64,000 bases of DNA, from the NCBI RefSeq assembly GCF_900114115.1, contig NZ_FORX01000003.1, forward strand, positions 62,001 through 126,000, in the 5' to 3' direction. Shown in pieces: positions 1-7,726 of the stretch. This DNA is from Desulfomicrobium apsheronum. GTDB lineage: Bacteria > Desulfobacterota > Desulfovibrionia > Desulfovibrionales > Desulfomicrobiaceae. Within the stretch, counting starts at the first letter, position 1; the number at the start of each line of letters is the position of its first letter. The position numbers and the translations under genes were made by a program. Under the pieces are notes generated by a model. The model was not told where the DNA came from. It ran no database searches and saw only the letters and a list, made by a program, of their open reading frames with translations.

Positions 1-372
1 AGTCGGTTGCATAAGCAAGGTGAAAATTCACTGTAAGTTCGTGTTGTTGTTTGTCCAGAGTCCTGACGTGAATGCTTTCAATCACATTAGACAGAATGTT
101 CCTCTTCTCTTCCAGAGTTAGTTCTTGATTTTCACATAGTGATTCTTTCAGTTCTGCCATGTACGAGAGAAAACCTTCTTTTTTGTGACATATTTCCAGA
201 TTGTTTATAAGCGATTCTCTTTCTGCTTCCATGTCTATGCGCGCTTTCTCAACTTTTAGTATAATTTGTTCAGTCTCATCCTGTGTTCTTTTATTGATGA
301 TTTTATTCGCTTCAAGTTCTATAATTGATTTTGTACACTCTTTTATGTCTATATCCAGTTACACCACCTTGT
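1..372 (-). pseudogene. Partial serine-recombinase-like C-terminal coiled-coil reading frame (remnant or edge-cut)
   Basis: A minus-strand frame stays open from a stop codon at about 372 to the left edge and reads as a charged, Lys/Glu-rich coiled coil. Its later part (TLEEKRNILSNVIESIHVR, then DKQQHELTVNF) resembles the C-terminal end of large serine recombinases, where LxLEEKRxLLxxxIExIxV precedes a beta-rich tail. No ATG opens the frame, and the same frame is interrupted by TAA immediately before the coiled coil, so what is visible is a decayed gene or the 3' part of one disrupted upstream. Base composition is low-GC, unlike the rest of the window. Function is inferred from pattern only; another coiled-coil protein is possible. 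Confidence 0.4.
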
Positions 373-392
373 CTTTTATCAAATCTTGATAT

Positions 393-430
393 AAAAAACG
401 GCGTGACCGTGCAACCCAGCACAGATCACG
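393..430 (-). terminator. Hairpin plus T-tract, minus strand
   Basis: On the minus strand, CGTGA and GTGC pair with GCAC and TCACG across small internal loops, followed by CCG and a run of six T. It sits just upstream of the recombinase-like remnant and would stop minus-strand transcription entering from the pilin side. It may mark a boundary between transcription units or the edge of an inserted element. Confidence 0.4.
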
Positions 431-706
431 TTTAATCACGACAACTCGAACCGGTTACAAGCATGGAAGAGCGTCGTGACTGACCTTTTTTTACTTCAAG
501 TTGAGTCGAGATGCAATGCTGTTGTTAGACCAACCTAGCCAAGCAATGAATTAGCCTGACAAGTCTTGGCATCTATGTGACAAATATTGTCAACTGAGCT
601 AGCCCTAGACCTTTGTGTGTGCTGTAAGTGCCCGTAAAAAAGCACGAGACAACTTGGCACGGATAGTGATAGAGGCTCCTCACAAGCGTGGATTTATAAC
701 AATTTT
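431..706. other. Non-coding stretch upstream of the pilin gene
   Basis: About 280 bases without a credible reading frame in either direction, AT-richer than the window average. It must hold the pilin promoter. A TTGGCAC at 654-660 looks like the -24 half of a sigma-54 promoter, but the expected GC at -12 is not present at the right spacing, so I do not call a promoter. Confidence 0.4.
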
Positions 707-717
707 GGGAGGTATGT

Positions 718-1143
718 ATGGGCATGTTCAGGAAGAATGAGAAAGGTTTCACCCTGGTCGAACTTTTGATCGTCGTGGCGATTATTGGCATCTTGGCAGC
801 GATCGCGATTCCGCAGTTTACGAAGTATAAGAGAAATGCATCAAAGTCGGCTTGCGAGTCTGATTTGCGTAACTGCATGTCTGAAGTGGGTGCACAGTAT
901 GCATTGAATTCATCCAGATTTAGCCTTGAATGTTTTGCTGAAATACCTGGTAACAAGCTAGAAAATATTTTTGTATCCACAACTGCAAATGGAACTTTCG
1001 TTGTTGGCGAAAAGATTAATGCAATTGCAGATGTAGACGAAGAAGTAGAAACTGACGGGACGACGGCTGCTCTTAATGATAAATATTACGGAATAAGTAT
1101 GACAGCTGGAATTCTAGATAATAGTGCTAATTGTACTTTCTAG
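718..1143 (+). CDS. Type IV major pilin precursor, PilA-like
   Basis: Encodes a 141-residue type IVa prepilin, exported and assembled into a pilus fibre after PilD cleavage and N-methylation. The leader MGMFRKNEKG ends in Gly10, followed by mature FTLVELLIVVAIIGILAAIA: the cleavage site, Glu5 of the mature protein and the hydrophobic assembly helix are all intact. Cysteines at 46, 53, 72 and 139 could form the C-terminal disulfide loop. GGGAGG at 707-712 lies five bases before the ATG, which supports this start. No pilus assembly genes are nearby, so it is an orphan structural pilin. It lies in an AT-rich island next to a recombinase-like remnant and is closed by a strong terminator. It could instead be a pseudopilin, but a long globular part with two cysteine pairs favours a pilin. 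Confidence 0.88.
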   Translation: MGMFRKNEKGFTLVELLIVVAIIGILAAIAIPQFTKYKRNASKSACESDLRNCMSEVGAQYALNSSRFSLECFAEIPGNKLENIFVSTTANGTFVVGEKINAIADVDEEVETDGTTAALNDKYYGISMTAGILDNSANCTF

Positions 1144-1237
1144 TTACTAGTTAGATATTCAATTTCCACTATGAACTCGCGTTTAGCTATCCCGTAGCGC
1201 AACAAACGGCATTTGTCGCGCAGATTTCCAAATGAAT

Positions 1238-1281
1238 CAGCTTCATGAACGATGCATTCGTGTTCATGAAGCTGGTTTTTT
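1238..1281 (+). terminator. Rho-independent terminator of the pilin gene
   Basis: A perfect 13-bp inverted repeat (CAGCTTCATGAAC and its complement) with an 11-base loop is followed by GTTTTTT. It lies about 95 bases after the pilin stop codon. Confidence 0.8.
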
Positions 1282-1465
1282 ACGGAAGAAAAGGGGGCAG
1301 GTCTTCTTTTGAATTTTGCCGAGCACCCTGCCGATTTTCTCATTTTTCAGTCACCTTCTGACAACGCCTTCGTCATCACTCTCTAATACACCTATTGTTT
1401 CCACTCATCACGATCACGGTCCGCCAGTTCAGTCTGGGCGAGTTGATCCTGATCGGTGACTGCCA

Positions 1466-1654
1466 CTAATCATCATAGAAGATCTCCCTCAGTCGCCTCT
1501 CCATCGTGCTCTCCACTCGATCCTGTGCCCACTCAAAGATCGCATCATTCACTGCCTGATCTCGATCAATGCCTTCCATGTCTGCCAACGCACTGAAGAC
1601 TTCTAGTCTCTTTCTTGAAGTCCTCAGCATGATTCGAATATTCTCAGACTTCAC
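1466..1654 (-). CDS. Small ribbon-helix-helix-like protein
   Basis: Encodes 62 residues if translation starts at the GTG at 1654; a longer start at 1702 gives 78 residues but has no ribosome-binding site. The GTG overlaps the TGA of the preceding 42-codon gene as GTGA, a standard translational-coupling arrangement, which is why I prefer it. A short strand (ENIRIML), a helix with a leucine/alanine core and a second helix after GIDRDQAV match the beta-alpha-alpha layout of CopG/Arc-type DNA-binding proteins, often antitoxins or plasmid/phage regulators. The C-terminus is acidic and arginine-rich. Family membership is inferred from pattern and no partner toxin is recognised. Confidence 0.5.
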   Translation of the reverse strand: MKSENIRIMLRTSRKRLEVFSALADMEGIDRDQAVNDAIFEWAQDRVESTMERRLREIFYDD

Positions 1655-1779
1655 TGGTTCTCTATGACATGCATGTCTAGTATCAAGTCTGCGATATAAC
1701 ATAGTTTATATTTTTCATCTTCCGCCAGTTCTTTTTCATTTAGCCTGTACATAATATATTCTAAAATTAGTTTTTCCAT
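1651..1779 (-). CDS. Hypothetical 42-residue acidic protein
   Basis: A short open frame, MEKLILEYIMYRLNEKEL at its start and ending in DMHVIENQ, predicted largely helical and acidic. I do not recognise it. It begins 15 bases after the stop of the 61-residue gene and its TGA overlaps the GTG of the ribbon-helix-helix-like gene, so its support comes from packing in a string of small genes rather than from homology. The ribosome-binding site is weak (AAAGAG about 10 bases before ATG), consistent with coupling to the upstream gene. Confidence 0.45.
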   Translation of the reverse strand: MEKLILEYIMYRLNEKELAEDEKYKLCYIADLILDMHVIENQ

Positions 1780-1794
1780 TTTTGAACTCTTTTT

Positions 1795-1980
1795 TCAGTC
1801 TTCTTTGATTATCGCTACCAGAATAATTTTTCCTTTCTTCAGTCTTTTCGCATCTGCTTCAACCTGCCTGATAAAACTTGCACATTCTTGCTGTAAGCTC
1901 TTCTGGAATAATGAAAATACTCCAGACAGAATGTGATTACCTGATGCAGATATTTCTTTCTTTAGATCGTATTGATTCAT
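1795..1980 (-). CDS. Hypothetical 61-residue protein
   Basis: Has a strong ribosome-binding site (AAAAGGAGTACTT before ATG), the best signal in this small-gene string. The protein is amphipathic and helical in its first two thirds (HILSGVFSLFQKSL, then a cysteine and FIRQVEADAKRLKK), ending in a hydrophobic strand IILVAII. I do not recognise a family. No transmembrane segment is convincing. It is probably co-translated with the 42- and 62-residue genes downstream, in the same AT-rich island. Confidence 0.6.
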   Translation of the reverse strand: MNQYDLKKEISASGNHILSGVFSLFQKSLQQECASFIRQVEADAKRLKKGKIILVAIIKED

Positions 1981-2065
1981 AAGTACTCCTTTTCTGATTT
2001 GATTTCATAGATATTTATTGCGTCTATAAATGAATTTTTAGAAGAGAAGTTGAATCAATAGATAG

Positions 2066-2197
2066 TCATACAGCTATGCCCCACTCATAATCCAAAAACT
2101 GTATCCTATAATCGTTCATCCGGATGTTTCTTATGTCGTATTTCTTGCGTGTCATGTTCACTAGTTTCGGGTAATATTGGCGACCGCTCTGAGACAT
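2066..2197 (-). CDS. Hypothetical 43-residue basic protein
   Basis: A short open frame beginning MSQSGRQYYPKLVNMTRKKY and ending in FLDYEWGIAV, rich in Tyr, Arg and Asn. No family is recognised. It lies between the terminator that closes glmS and the 61-residue gene, on the same strand. The start has only a weak GGGA upstream, and an internal ATG would give 29 residues. It may be the first member of the micro-gene string or may be chance, so I hold it loosely. Confidence 0.3.
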   Translation of the reverse strand: MSQSGRQYYPKLVNMTRKKYDIRNIRMNDYRIQFLDYEWGIAV

Positions 2198-2210
2198 TAT
2201 CCCGAGATTA

Positions 2211-2249
2211 TTAAGAAAAAGGGCTATCCCGGTGTCGGAATAGCCCTTT
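2211..2249 (-). terminator. Rho-independent terminator downstream of glmS
   Basis: On the minus strand an AAAGGGCTAT arm pairs with its complement across a short loop and runs into TTTTTCTT. It is about 130 bases past the glmS stop codon and separates that operon from the small-gene string. Confidence 0.75.
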
Positions 2250-2381
2250 GTGAATAGCTCGTTGATCAGTTGTAGTCTGTAATCTTGCCCGCCTGCGAGT
2301 CTGTTGATCGAAAGCGTTCTGGTGGCAACTACCGCTTTGAAATTACATGATAATCCTTGAAAACGGTTTGTTATAGGTAGA

Positions 2382-4199
2382 CTACTCCACAGTCACGGAT
2401 TTGGCCAAATTCCGGGGCTGGTCCACGTCCTTGCCCAGGTAGACGGCCATTTCATAAGCGAAAAGCTGCACTGCCGGCAGCACCAGAAAACTCTTCAGCG
2501 GGCCCCACATGTTCGGCAGGACCCATGGGTCCTCGACGGCAGGCGCGGCCCCGGGGTTGACCAGGGCGATGATCCGTCCGCCCCGGGCCTGCACTTCTTG
2601 CAGGTTCGAGGCCACCTTTTGCAGCAACTCGTCGCCCAGCGCCATGGCGAAGGTCGGGAAATGCTGGTCGATGAGAGCGATGGGGCCATGCTTCATCTCG
2701 CCGGAGGCGTACCCTTCCGCGTGGATGTAGGAAATCTCTTTAAGTTTCAGCGCACCCTCAAGGGCCAGGGGAAAGTTCAGTCCGCGCCCCAGAAAAAAGA
2801 AGCTGCGGGCGTCGGCGTAATCCTGGCTCAAGGCCTTGGCCTTCTCGCGGATGGTGGACAGTTCCGCCTCCAGCTGATCGGGGAGCAGGGGCAGATCGTG
2901 TAGACAGCGCTCCAGGATGTCACCCTGCAGCACGCCTTTGCGCACGCCCCAGGACAGGGTCATGAGCAGCAACAGGACCATCTGGCTGCACATGGCCTTG
3001 GTCGAGGCTACGCTGATCTCGGGTCCGGCCTGGGTGTACACGACCGAGTCGGACTCGCGCGCGATGGAAGACCCGACCACGTTGCACAGGCCGAGGATGG
3101 GCGCTCCCGCCTCGCGGGCGATGCGGATGGCGGCCAGGGTGTCGGCGGTCTCGCCGGACTGGCTGATGGTCAGGACCAGGTCGCCGGGCAGAAAGACGCT
3201 GTCGCGGTAGCGGAACTCCGAGGCGATCTCGACCTGCACGGGGATGCGGGCCCAGGATTCAAGCAGATACTTGGCCCACAACCCGGCATGATATGAGGTT
3301 CCGCAGGCCACTATGGTCAGGCGGCCGGGGATGTCCAGCGCATCGAGCTCGGGCAGCACGACCCGGCCCTTCTGGATGCGCCCGGTCAGGCAGTCGCGGA
3401 TGACCTTGGGCTGCTCGAAGATCTCCTTGAGCATGAAATGCTTGAAGCCATCCTTCTGGGCGGCCTGCACATCCCAGGAGATGTGCTTCACTTCCTTGGT
3501 CTTGGGCTCAAGAGTCAAGGAATCGAAAACCTGCCAGGAACCGGCGTCGATCTCCACCAGCTCGCCGTTGTCCAGAAAAACCACCTCTCGGGTGTACGGC
3601 AGGAAGGCCGGAATGTCGGAAGCCAGGAAGTTCTCGCCGGTTCCGATGCCCATCAACAGCGGGCTGGCCTTGCGGCTGGCCCAGATCTTTCCGGGATGCT
3701 CGCGCGAAAGCAGGGCGAAGGCGTAGGCTCCGTCTATCCGGGAAAGCGCCCAGGAGATGCCGCGGCGCACGTCGCCGGTCAGATCGACGCCCTTGGCGAT
3801 GACGTGCACCAGCACCTCGGTGTCCGTCTCGGACATGAAGACATGCCCCTCGGCCATGAGCTCGGCCTTGAGTTCGGCGTAGTTCTCGATGATCCCGTTA
3901 TGGACCAGGGCGAACCGACAGTCCCCATCCATGTGCGGATGGGCGTTGCGCTCCACGGGCAGCCCGTGGGTGGCCCAGCGGGTGTGCCCTATGCCGCAGA
4001 CGGAAGAGGCCGTGTCCAGCCCCGCGATCTTCTGGTCCAAGGCCCCGAGCTTGCCTTCGGCGCGGATGACACGCAGCCCCTGCGGCTCTTCGTAAGCCAC
4101 CCCGGCCGAATCATAACCCCTGTATTCCAGGCGTCGCAGCCCTTCGACAATGGCCGGAATGGCCGGACGATGCCCCGTATATCCGATGATTCCGCACAT
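2382..4199 (-). CDS. glmS: Glutamine--fructose-6-phosphate aminotransferase (isomerizing)
   Basis: Makes glucosamine-6-phosphate from fructose-6-phosphate and glutamine, the first step to UDP-GlcNAc for peptidoglycan and LPS. The 605-residue length is normal. It begins MCGIIGYTG, so after Met removal Cys1 is the N-terminal nucleophile of the glutaminase domain (about 1-220). Two SIS sugar-isomerase domains follow, with ACGTSYHAG and TISQSGETADT in the first, and the protein ends in the conserved KSVTVE. It is the last gene of a minus-strand operon, two bases after rdgB, and is followed by a terminator. No glmS ribozyme-like leader exists because the gene is internal to the operon. Confidence 0.97.
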   Translation of the reverse strand: MCGIIGYTGHRPAIPAIVEGLRRLEYRGYDSAGVAYEEPQGLRVIRAEGKLGALDQKIAGLDTASSVCGIGHTRWATHGLPVERNAHPHMDGDCRFALVHNGIIENYAELKAELMAEGHVFMSETDTEVLVHVIAKGVDLTGDVRRGISWALSRIDGAYAFALLSREHPGKIWASRKASPLLMGIGTGENFLASDIPAFLPYTREVVFLDNGELVEIDAGSWQVFDSLTLEPKTKEVKHISWDVQAAQKDGFKHFMLKEIFEQPKVIRDCLTGRIQKGRVVLPELDALDIPGRLTIVACGTSYHAGLWAKYLLESWARIPVQVEIASEFRYRDSVFLPGDLVLTISQSGETADTLAAIRIAREAGAPILGLCNVVGSSIARESDSVVYTQAGPEISVASTKAMCSQMVLLLLMTLSWGVRKGVLQGDILERCLHDLPLLPDQLEAELSTIREKAKALSQDYADARSFFFLGRGLNFPLALEGALKLKEISYIHAEGYASGEMKHGPIALIDQHFPTFAMALGDELLQKVASNLQEVQARGGRIIALVNPGAAPAVEDPWVLPNMWGPLKSFLVLPAVQLFAYEMAVYLGKDVDQPRNLAKSVTVE

Positions 4200-4201
4200 G
4201 C

Positions 4202-4828
4202 TTATTTCTCCAGTTCCAGCTGAGCTTTTTTCCAGAATTCGGGCCAGCCGCGCAGCAGATCCCGCAGGGCAAGGCCGCGATGACTGCGCGCATTCTTGAC
4301 CTGCGCTTCCATTTGTGCCGCCGTCACACCCAAGGTCTCGTCGAAAAATACAGGGTCATACCCGAAGCCGCCGCTGCCCGAAGGCGCCCAGGTCACGCGG
4401 CCCTGCCAGGCTCCCCGACCGATCAATTCCTCTCCGCCAGGGGTGGCGGCCAGCATGACGCAGGCGAAATGGCAGCCCCGTTCGGCATCCGGCACGCCCG
4501 CCAAAGCATCAAGCAGCTTGACCACGTTCTTTTCGTCCGTTGCGCCCTCGCCGCTGTAACGGGCGGAATAAACACCCGGAGCACCGCCAAGAGCGTCCAC
4601 GGCCAAGCCGGAGTCGTCGGCCACGGCCACCAGCCCCGTTGCCTGGGCCACAGCCACGGCCTTGATGCGCGCGTTTTCCTCGAAAGTCACTCCCGTCTCG
4701 GGGATGTCCTTGATCATGGGGAAATCGGACAGTCCAAGAACCCGGATATCAGGCACCTGTTCGGCCAGCATGGCCGCCAATTCTCGGATCTTGCCCGCGT
4801 TGTTCGTCGCCAAAACGATTGTATTCAT
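4202..4828 (-). CDS. rdgB: dITP/XTP pyrophosphatase (RdgB/HAM1)
   Basis: Hydrolyses non-canonical purine triphosphates such as dITP and XTP to monophosphates, cleaning the nucleotide pool in the cytoplasm. The 208-residue protein opens with MNTIVLATNNAGKIRE, which holds the conserved TxNxxK phosphate site, and has VADDSGLAVDAL and GFGYDPVF, the other two signatures of the family. The start was chosen because upstream sequence in frame is antisense to nothing functional and lies inside the previous gene. It is tightly packed between hesA/moeB and glmS. Confidence 0.95.
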   Translation of the reverse strand: MNTIVLATNNAGKIRELAAMLAEQVPDIRVLGLSDFPMIKDIPETGVTFEENARIKAVAVAQATGLVAVADDSGLAVDALGGAPGVYSARYSGEGATDEKNVVKLLDALAGVPDAERGCHFACVMLAATPGGEELIGRGAWQGRVTWAPSGSGGFGYDPVFFDETLGVTAAQMEAQVKNARSHRGLALRDLLRGWPEFWKKAQLELEK

Positions 4829-4844
4829 CTCATTGTCTCGTATC

Positions 4845-5684
4845 TTATTCAAGATCATAGATTTCAAAAGAAAAGGAGGCCAGATCGGCGTGCAGCATGC
4901 GCCCGGCCAACTGAAGCTCGCCCTTGAGCAGATAGCGGGAGGTTTCAGCCGCCATGAGCGCCGCTGCCAGCGAAACCGCCGGGGCCAGGCTGCCCAGGGT
5001 GTGCTCCGCGTCCGAAGCGCCGGGATCGGACCACATGCGCGAGATGCCCCGGCGCGCTTTAGTCTCGCTGCCCACCACCACCGTCCATCCGGCCACGGCT
5101 GCGGCCACGACCGGAATTCCAAGACCCAGCGCCACATCGTGCAGTGCGATACGCGGCTCTATCCCGCCCAGTGCATCGACGACCACCCCGATCCCTTGCA
5201 GGGCCTGGGGCAGATTGCTTCGGTCCAGAAACATCTCAAGCGCCCGCACTTCCACCAAGGGTGCAATGCGCGCCGCCCGCTCCACCGCGACCCTGGCCTT
5301 GTTGCGGCCCAGATCCGCCACGCTGGAGAGCAATTGCCTGTTGAGATTGCTCTCTTCGAAAACATCGCCGTCTGCAACGACTATGTGCCCCACGCCGAAC
5401 CGGGCCAGCAGTTCAAGCACATACCCGCCCAGCCCTCCGGCCCCGACCAGCAGCACGGCCGAGTCCATGAGCGCTAGCTGTTCGGACCGGCTGATGCCGT
5501 GCCTGCTCTTGAGTAGCGGCAAGGGCGTGACGTCATGCGCCAGAGCCTGCCGCCCTCCCTGGGCCGGCGTCATGCCCTCGCGTTCGCACAACGCGCCAAG
5601 CTCCGCCAACGACACGGTGCGCACCCGCCGCTGGGCGTCATGGCCGCTTACCCGCTCAAGGCCGCGCGCAAACGAATCGCTCAT
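4845..5684 (-). CDS. HesA/MoeB/ThiF-family E1-like adenylyltransferase
   Basis: Would activate the C-terminal glycine of a MoaD/ThiS-type sulfur carrier by adenylation. The 279-residue protein has an N-terminal extension of about 60 residues, the nucleotide loop GAGGLGG (81-87), the D...ESNLNRQ motif (about 105-117) with its conserved Arg, and VVDALGG. The two CxxC pairs that bind zinc in MoeB and ThiF are absent, and I see no equivalent of the ThiF catalytic cysteine, so it is nearest to zinc-less HesA forms. Its start overlaps the end of the MoaD/ThiS-like gene, indicating a coupled pair. Molybdopterin, thiamine or another sulfur pathway is possible; the upstream mobB favours molybdenum cofactor. 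Confidence 0.85.
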   Translation of the reverse strand: MSDSFARGLERVSGHDAQRRVRTVSLAELGALCEREGMTPAQGGRQALAHDVTPLPLLKSRHGISRSEQLALMDSAVLLVGAGGLGGYVLELLARFGVGHIVVADGDVFEESNLNRQLLSSVADLGRNKARVAVERAARIAPLVEVRALEMFLDRSNLPQALQGIGVVVDALGGIEPRIALHDVALGLGIPVVAAAVAGWTVVVGSETKARRGISRMWSDPGASDAEHTLGSLAPAVSLAAALMAAETSRYLLKGELQLAGRMLHADLASFSFEIYDLE

Positions 5685-5911
5685 CCCCCGCCCACCGCCG
5701 GAAAAATGCCCAGCTGATCGTCATCGGCCAGCACGGTATCGAGCCCCGCGCTCTTGCTGTTGACGAAGATCAGCTTCACATCCGCCTCCTTGAGCCCGAC
5801 CAGGGTCATGGCGTCCATCACCGTCGCGCCGTCGGGCAACTGCAGGCTGCCGCCTTGCGGCGTATGGTCGCTGAGCGTCGCAAAACATTTGATCCGTATC
5901 TGCATGGTCAC
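5681..5911 (-). CDS. MoaD/ThiS-family ubiquitin-like sulfur carrier
   Basis: A 76-residue beta-grasp protein ending in FPAVGGG, the exposed C-terminal glycines that are adenylated and thiocarboxylated in this family. Conserved LPDGATVMDAM and FVNSK...LADDDQLGIFP are typical. The start ATG overlaps the clc stop as ATGA, and the 3' end overlaps the HesA/MoeB-like gene by four bases. Whether it feeds molybdopterin, thiamine or another sulfur compound cannot be told from sequence. One extra glycine follows the usual Gly-Gly, which I note but do not interpret. Confidence 0.88.
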   Translation of the reverse strand: MTMQIRIKCFATLSDHTPQGGSLQLPDGATVMDAMTLVGLKEADVKLIFVNSKSAGLDTVLADDDQLGIFPAVGGG

Positions 5912-7698
5912 CCCTTTTCCTTGCGCTGGCGAAGCGCGCCCAGACGCCTGTTGTAAAAGTCGATGATGGTCCTCCTGCTGAGCATGCCCAGCACAATAGC
6001 GGGGTCATCATCCCGAACCACCGGTATGGAGTCAATATTCTTCACCGTCACCTTGGAAAGAACGGAATTGAGGTCCTCGTCAAGCGTGGTGGATATGACG
6101 CCCTTAGTACCCAATTCCGACATGACCACCAGGGAGTCAAGACCCGGTTCAAAAAGAAACTCGCGTACATCATTGACGGAGAAGATCCCGACCATGCGTT
6201 CGTCGCCATTCACCACGGGAAAATAGTGTTCCTTGGTGGTGCAAAAACGTTCCTTGAAGCGGGCCAGGGTCATATTCTGCGGAATGAGACAGGGCGGCGT
6301 AAGGCGGTCCTGCAATTCCTTTACTTTAAGCTTCTGCAGCACATCGACGAAGAGCGTCCCGGCATGCGCGGGAGAATCGACAGGCCCGTCCACCTGCGAC
6401 GTGTAGATGGTCCAGCGCTTGGACAAAAGGTAGGTCAGGGAACAGACCAGCAGGCTCGGCAACAGCAACTGGTAGGAATTGCTCATCTCGCTGATGAAGA
6501 TGATGGTTGAAATGGGAGTGTTGGACACTCCTGTGAAAAATCCGGCCATTCCCACCAGCACGAAGGCCGCGGGCTGCGGAACCACCGAGGGCATGAAATG
6601 ATGAAAGAAAATCCCGACCAGCGCCCCGGCGGCGCCGCCGATCACCACGGAAGGACCAAACACGCCGCCAGAACCGCCGGAACCGATGGTCAGCGAAGTG
6701 GTCAGAATCTTGCCGAAACAGACCGTCCCCAGCAGCCATAGCGACGCGTCGCCATCCAGGGCCATCTGCACGAAACCGTACCCGAACCCCAGGGTCTGGG
6801 GCAGCCAGAAGCCGATCACTCCCACGGCAAGCCCCCCGAGGGCGGGGCGCAGGTGCCGGGGCATGCGCAGCGATCTGAAAAAGGCGGTGATGCGATGAAA
6901 GCTGGTCACGTAAAGCCAGCCCACGCCGGCCAGAACAACGGCCAGAACCGTATACGGACCCAGCGCCAGGGGGTTGGAGAACTCCATATGCGGAGCCCTG
7001 AAAAGATTCCCCCAGCCGAAAAACATGCAGAAAATGCAGTACGCCACCACCGAGGACAGGCCGGCAGGGATGATCACATCCCCCTCTATTTCAGGATCGC
7101 GATACAGCACCTCGGCCGCGAACAGCGCCCCGGCCAGAGGTGCCCTGAAAATGCTGCCCACTCCGGCGGCCATGCCCGCAGCCAGCATGATGCGCCGGTC
7201 CCGGTCCGAAAGCTTCAGCCGCGTAGCCAGGAAAGATCCGAAACCGGCCCCGATCTGGGCAATGGGGCCTTCGCGCCCCCCCGAGCCTCCGGAGGTCAGG
7301 GTTATGGCTGAGGCCAGGGTCTTGATGATGGGCACGCGCCCGCGAATGTGCCCTGCCTTGCGGTGGTATGCGTCGATGGCGCCGTCCGTGCCGTGCCCTT
7401 CGGCTTCCGGCGCAAACGTGTACACCAGCCAGCCGCTGACCAGGCCGCCCAAAGCCGGGAGCACGAGGAGCATGTACCTGTTGAACTCGTTCCCTGAACT
7501 GGGCAGCAGATGCCGCTCACCCGCCGGTGCAGGCGGATGGTAGCCGGCCAGCATGTCCATGAACAGAAAATTGCCGCCTTCGCACAATAGATGAAAAAGT
7601 ACCGCCCCCAAGCCGCTGACCACGCCGATGAGCACAAAATTCAGGAGCCACCTGCCCATGGCCATGATCCGGTCGTATTCAGCCGGGTCTCTGCGCAT
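5908..7698 (-). CDS. ClC-family chloride channel/transporter with C-terminal CBS domains
   Basis: A 596-residue membrane protein moving chloride or another anion, either as a channel or with H+ exchange. About ten hydrophobic segments span residues 15-440. SGGREGP (gating Glu near 143) and GSGGSGGVFGPSVVIGG are the two helix-end signatures that line the ion path. The first selectivity loop reads GHGTDG instead of the classical GSGIP, a known variant class, so chloride selectivity is uncertain. Two CBS motifs fill about 455-590 and may bind adenine nucleotides. The start at 7698 was chosen for its GAGGAG site; a longer in-frame start lacks one. The gene sits between mobB and the MoaD-like carrier. 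Confidence 0.93.
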   Translation of the reverse strand: MRRDPAEYDRIMAMGRWLLNFVLIGVVSGLGAVLFHLLCEGGNFLFMDMLAGYHPPAPAGERHLLPSSGNEFNRYMLLVLPALGGLVSGWLVYTFAPEAEGHGTDGAIDAYHRKAGHIRGRVPIIKTLASAITLTSGGSGGREGPIAQIGAGFGSFLATRLKLSDRDRRIMLAAGMAAGVGSIFRAPLAGALFAAEVLYRDPEIEGDVIIPAGLSSVVAYCIFCMFFGWGNLFRAPHMEFSNPLALGPYTVLAVVLAGVGWLYVTSFHRITAFFRSLRMPRHLRPALGGLAVGVIGFWLPQTLGFGYGFVQMALDGDASLWLLGTVCFGKILTTSLTIGSGGSGGVFGPSVVIGGAAGALVGIFFHHFMPSVVPQPAAFVLVGMAGFFTGVSNTPISTIIFISEMSNSYQLLLPSLLVCSLTYLLSKRWTIYTSQVDGPVDSPAHAGTLFVDVLQKLKVKELQDRLTPPCLIPQNMTLARFKERFCTTKEHYFPVVNGDERMVGIFSVNDVREFLFEPGLDSLVVMSELGTKGVISTTLDEDLNSVLSKVTVKNIDSIPVVRDDDPAIVLGMLSRRTIIDFYNRRLGALRQRKEKG

Positions 7699-7726
7699 GA
7701 ATTCTCCTCGCCATTTGCTCGCGGGT

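Noticed and set aside
654-670. TTGGCAC, possible sigma-54 promoter for the pilin gene
   Set aside because: The -24 half fits well but the -12 half lacks the needed GC at the right spacing, so it may be chance.
1140-1343. 67-codon minus-strand frame
   Set aside because: It runs through the pilin terminator hairpin, has no ribosome-binding site and no recognisable pattern.
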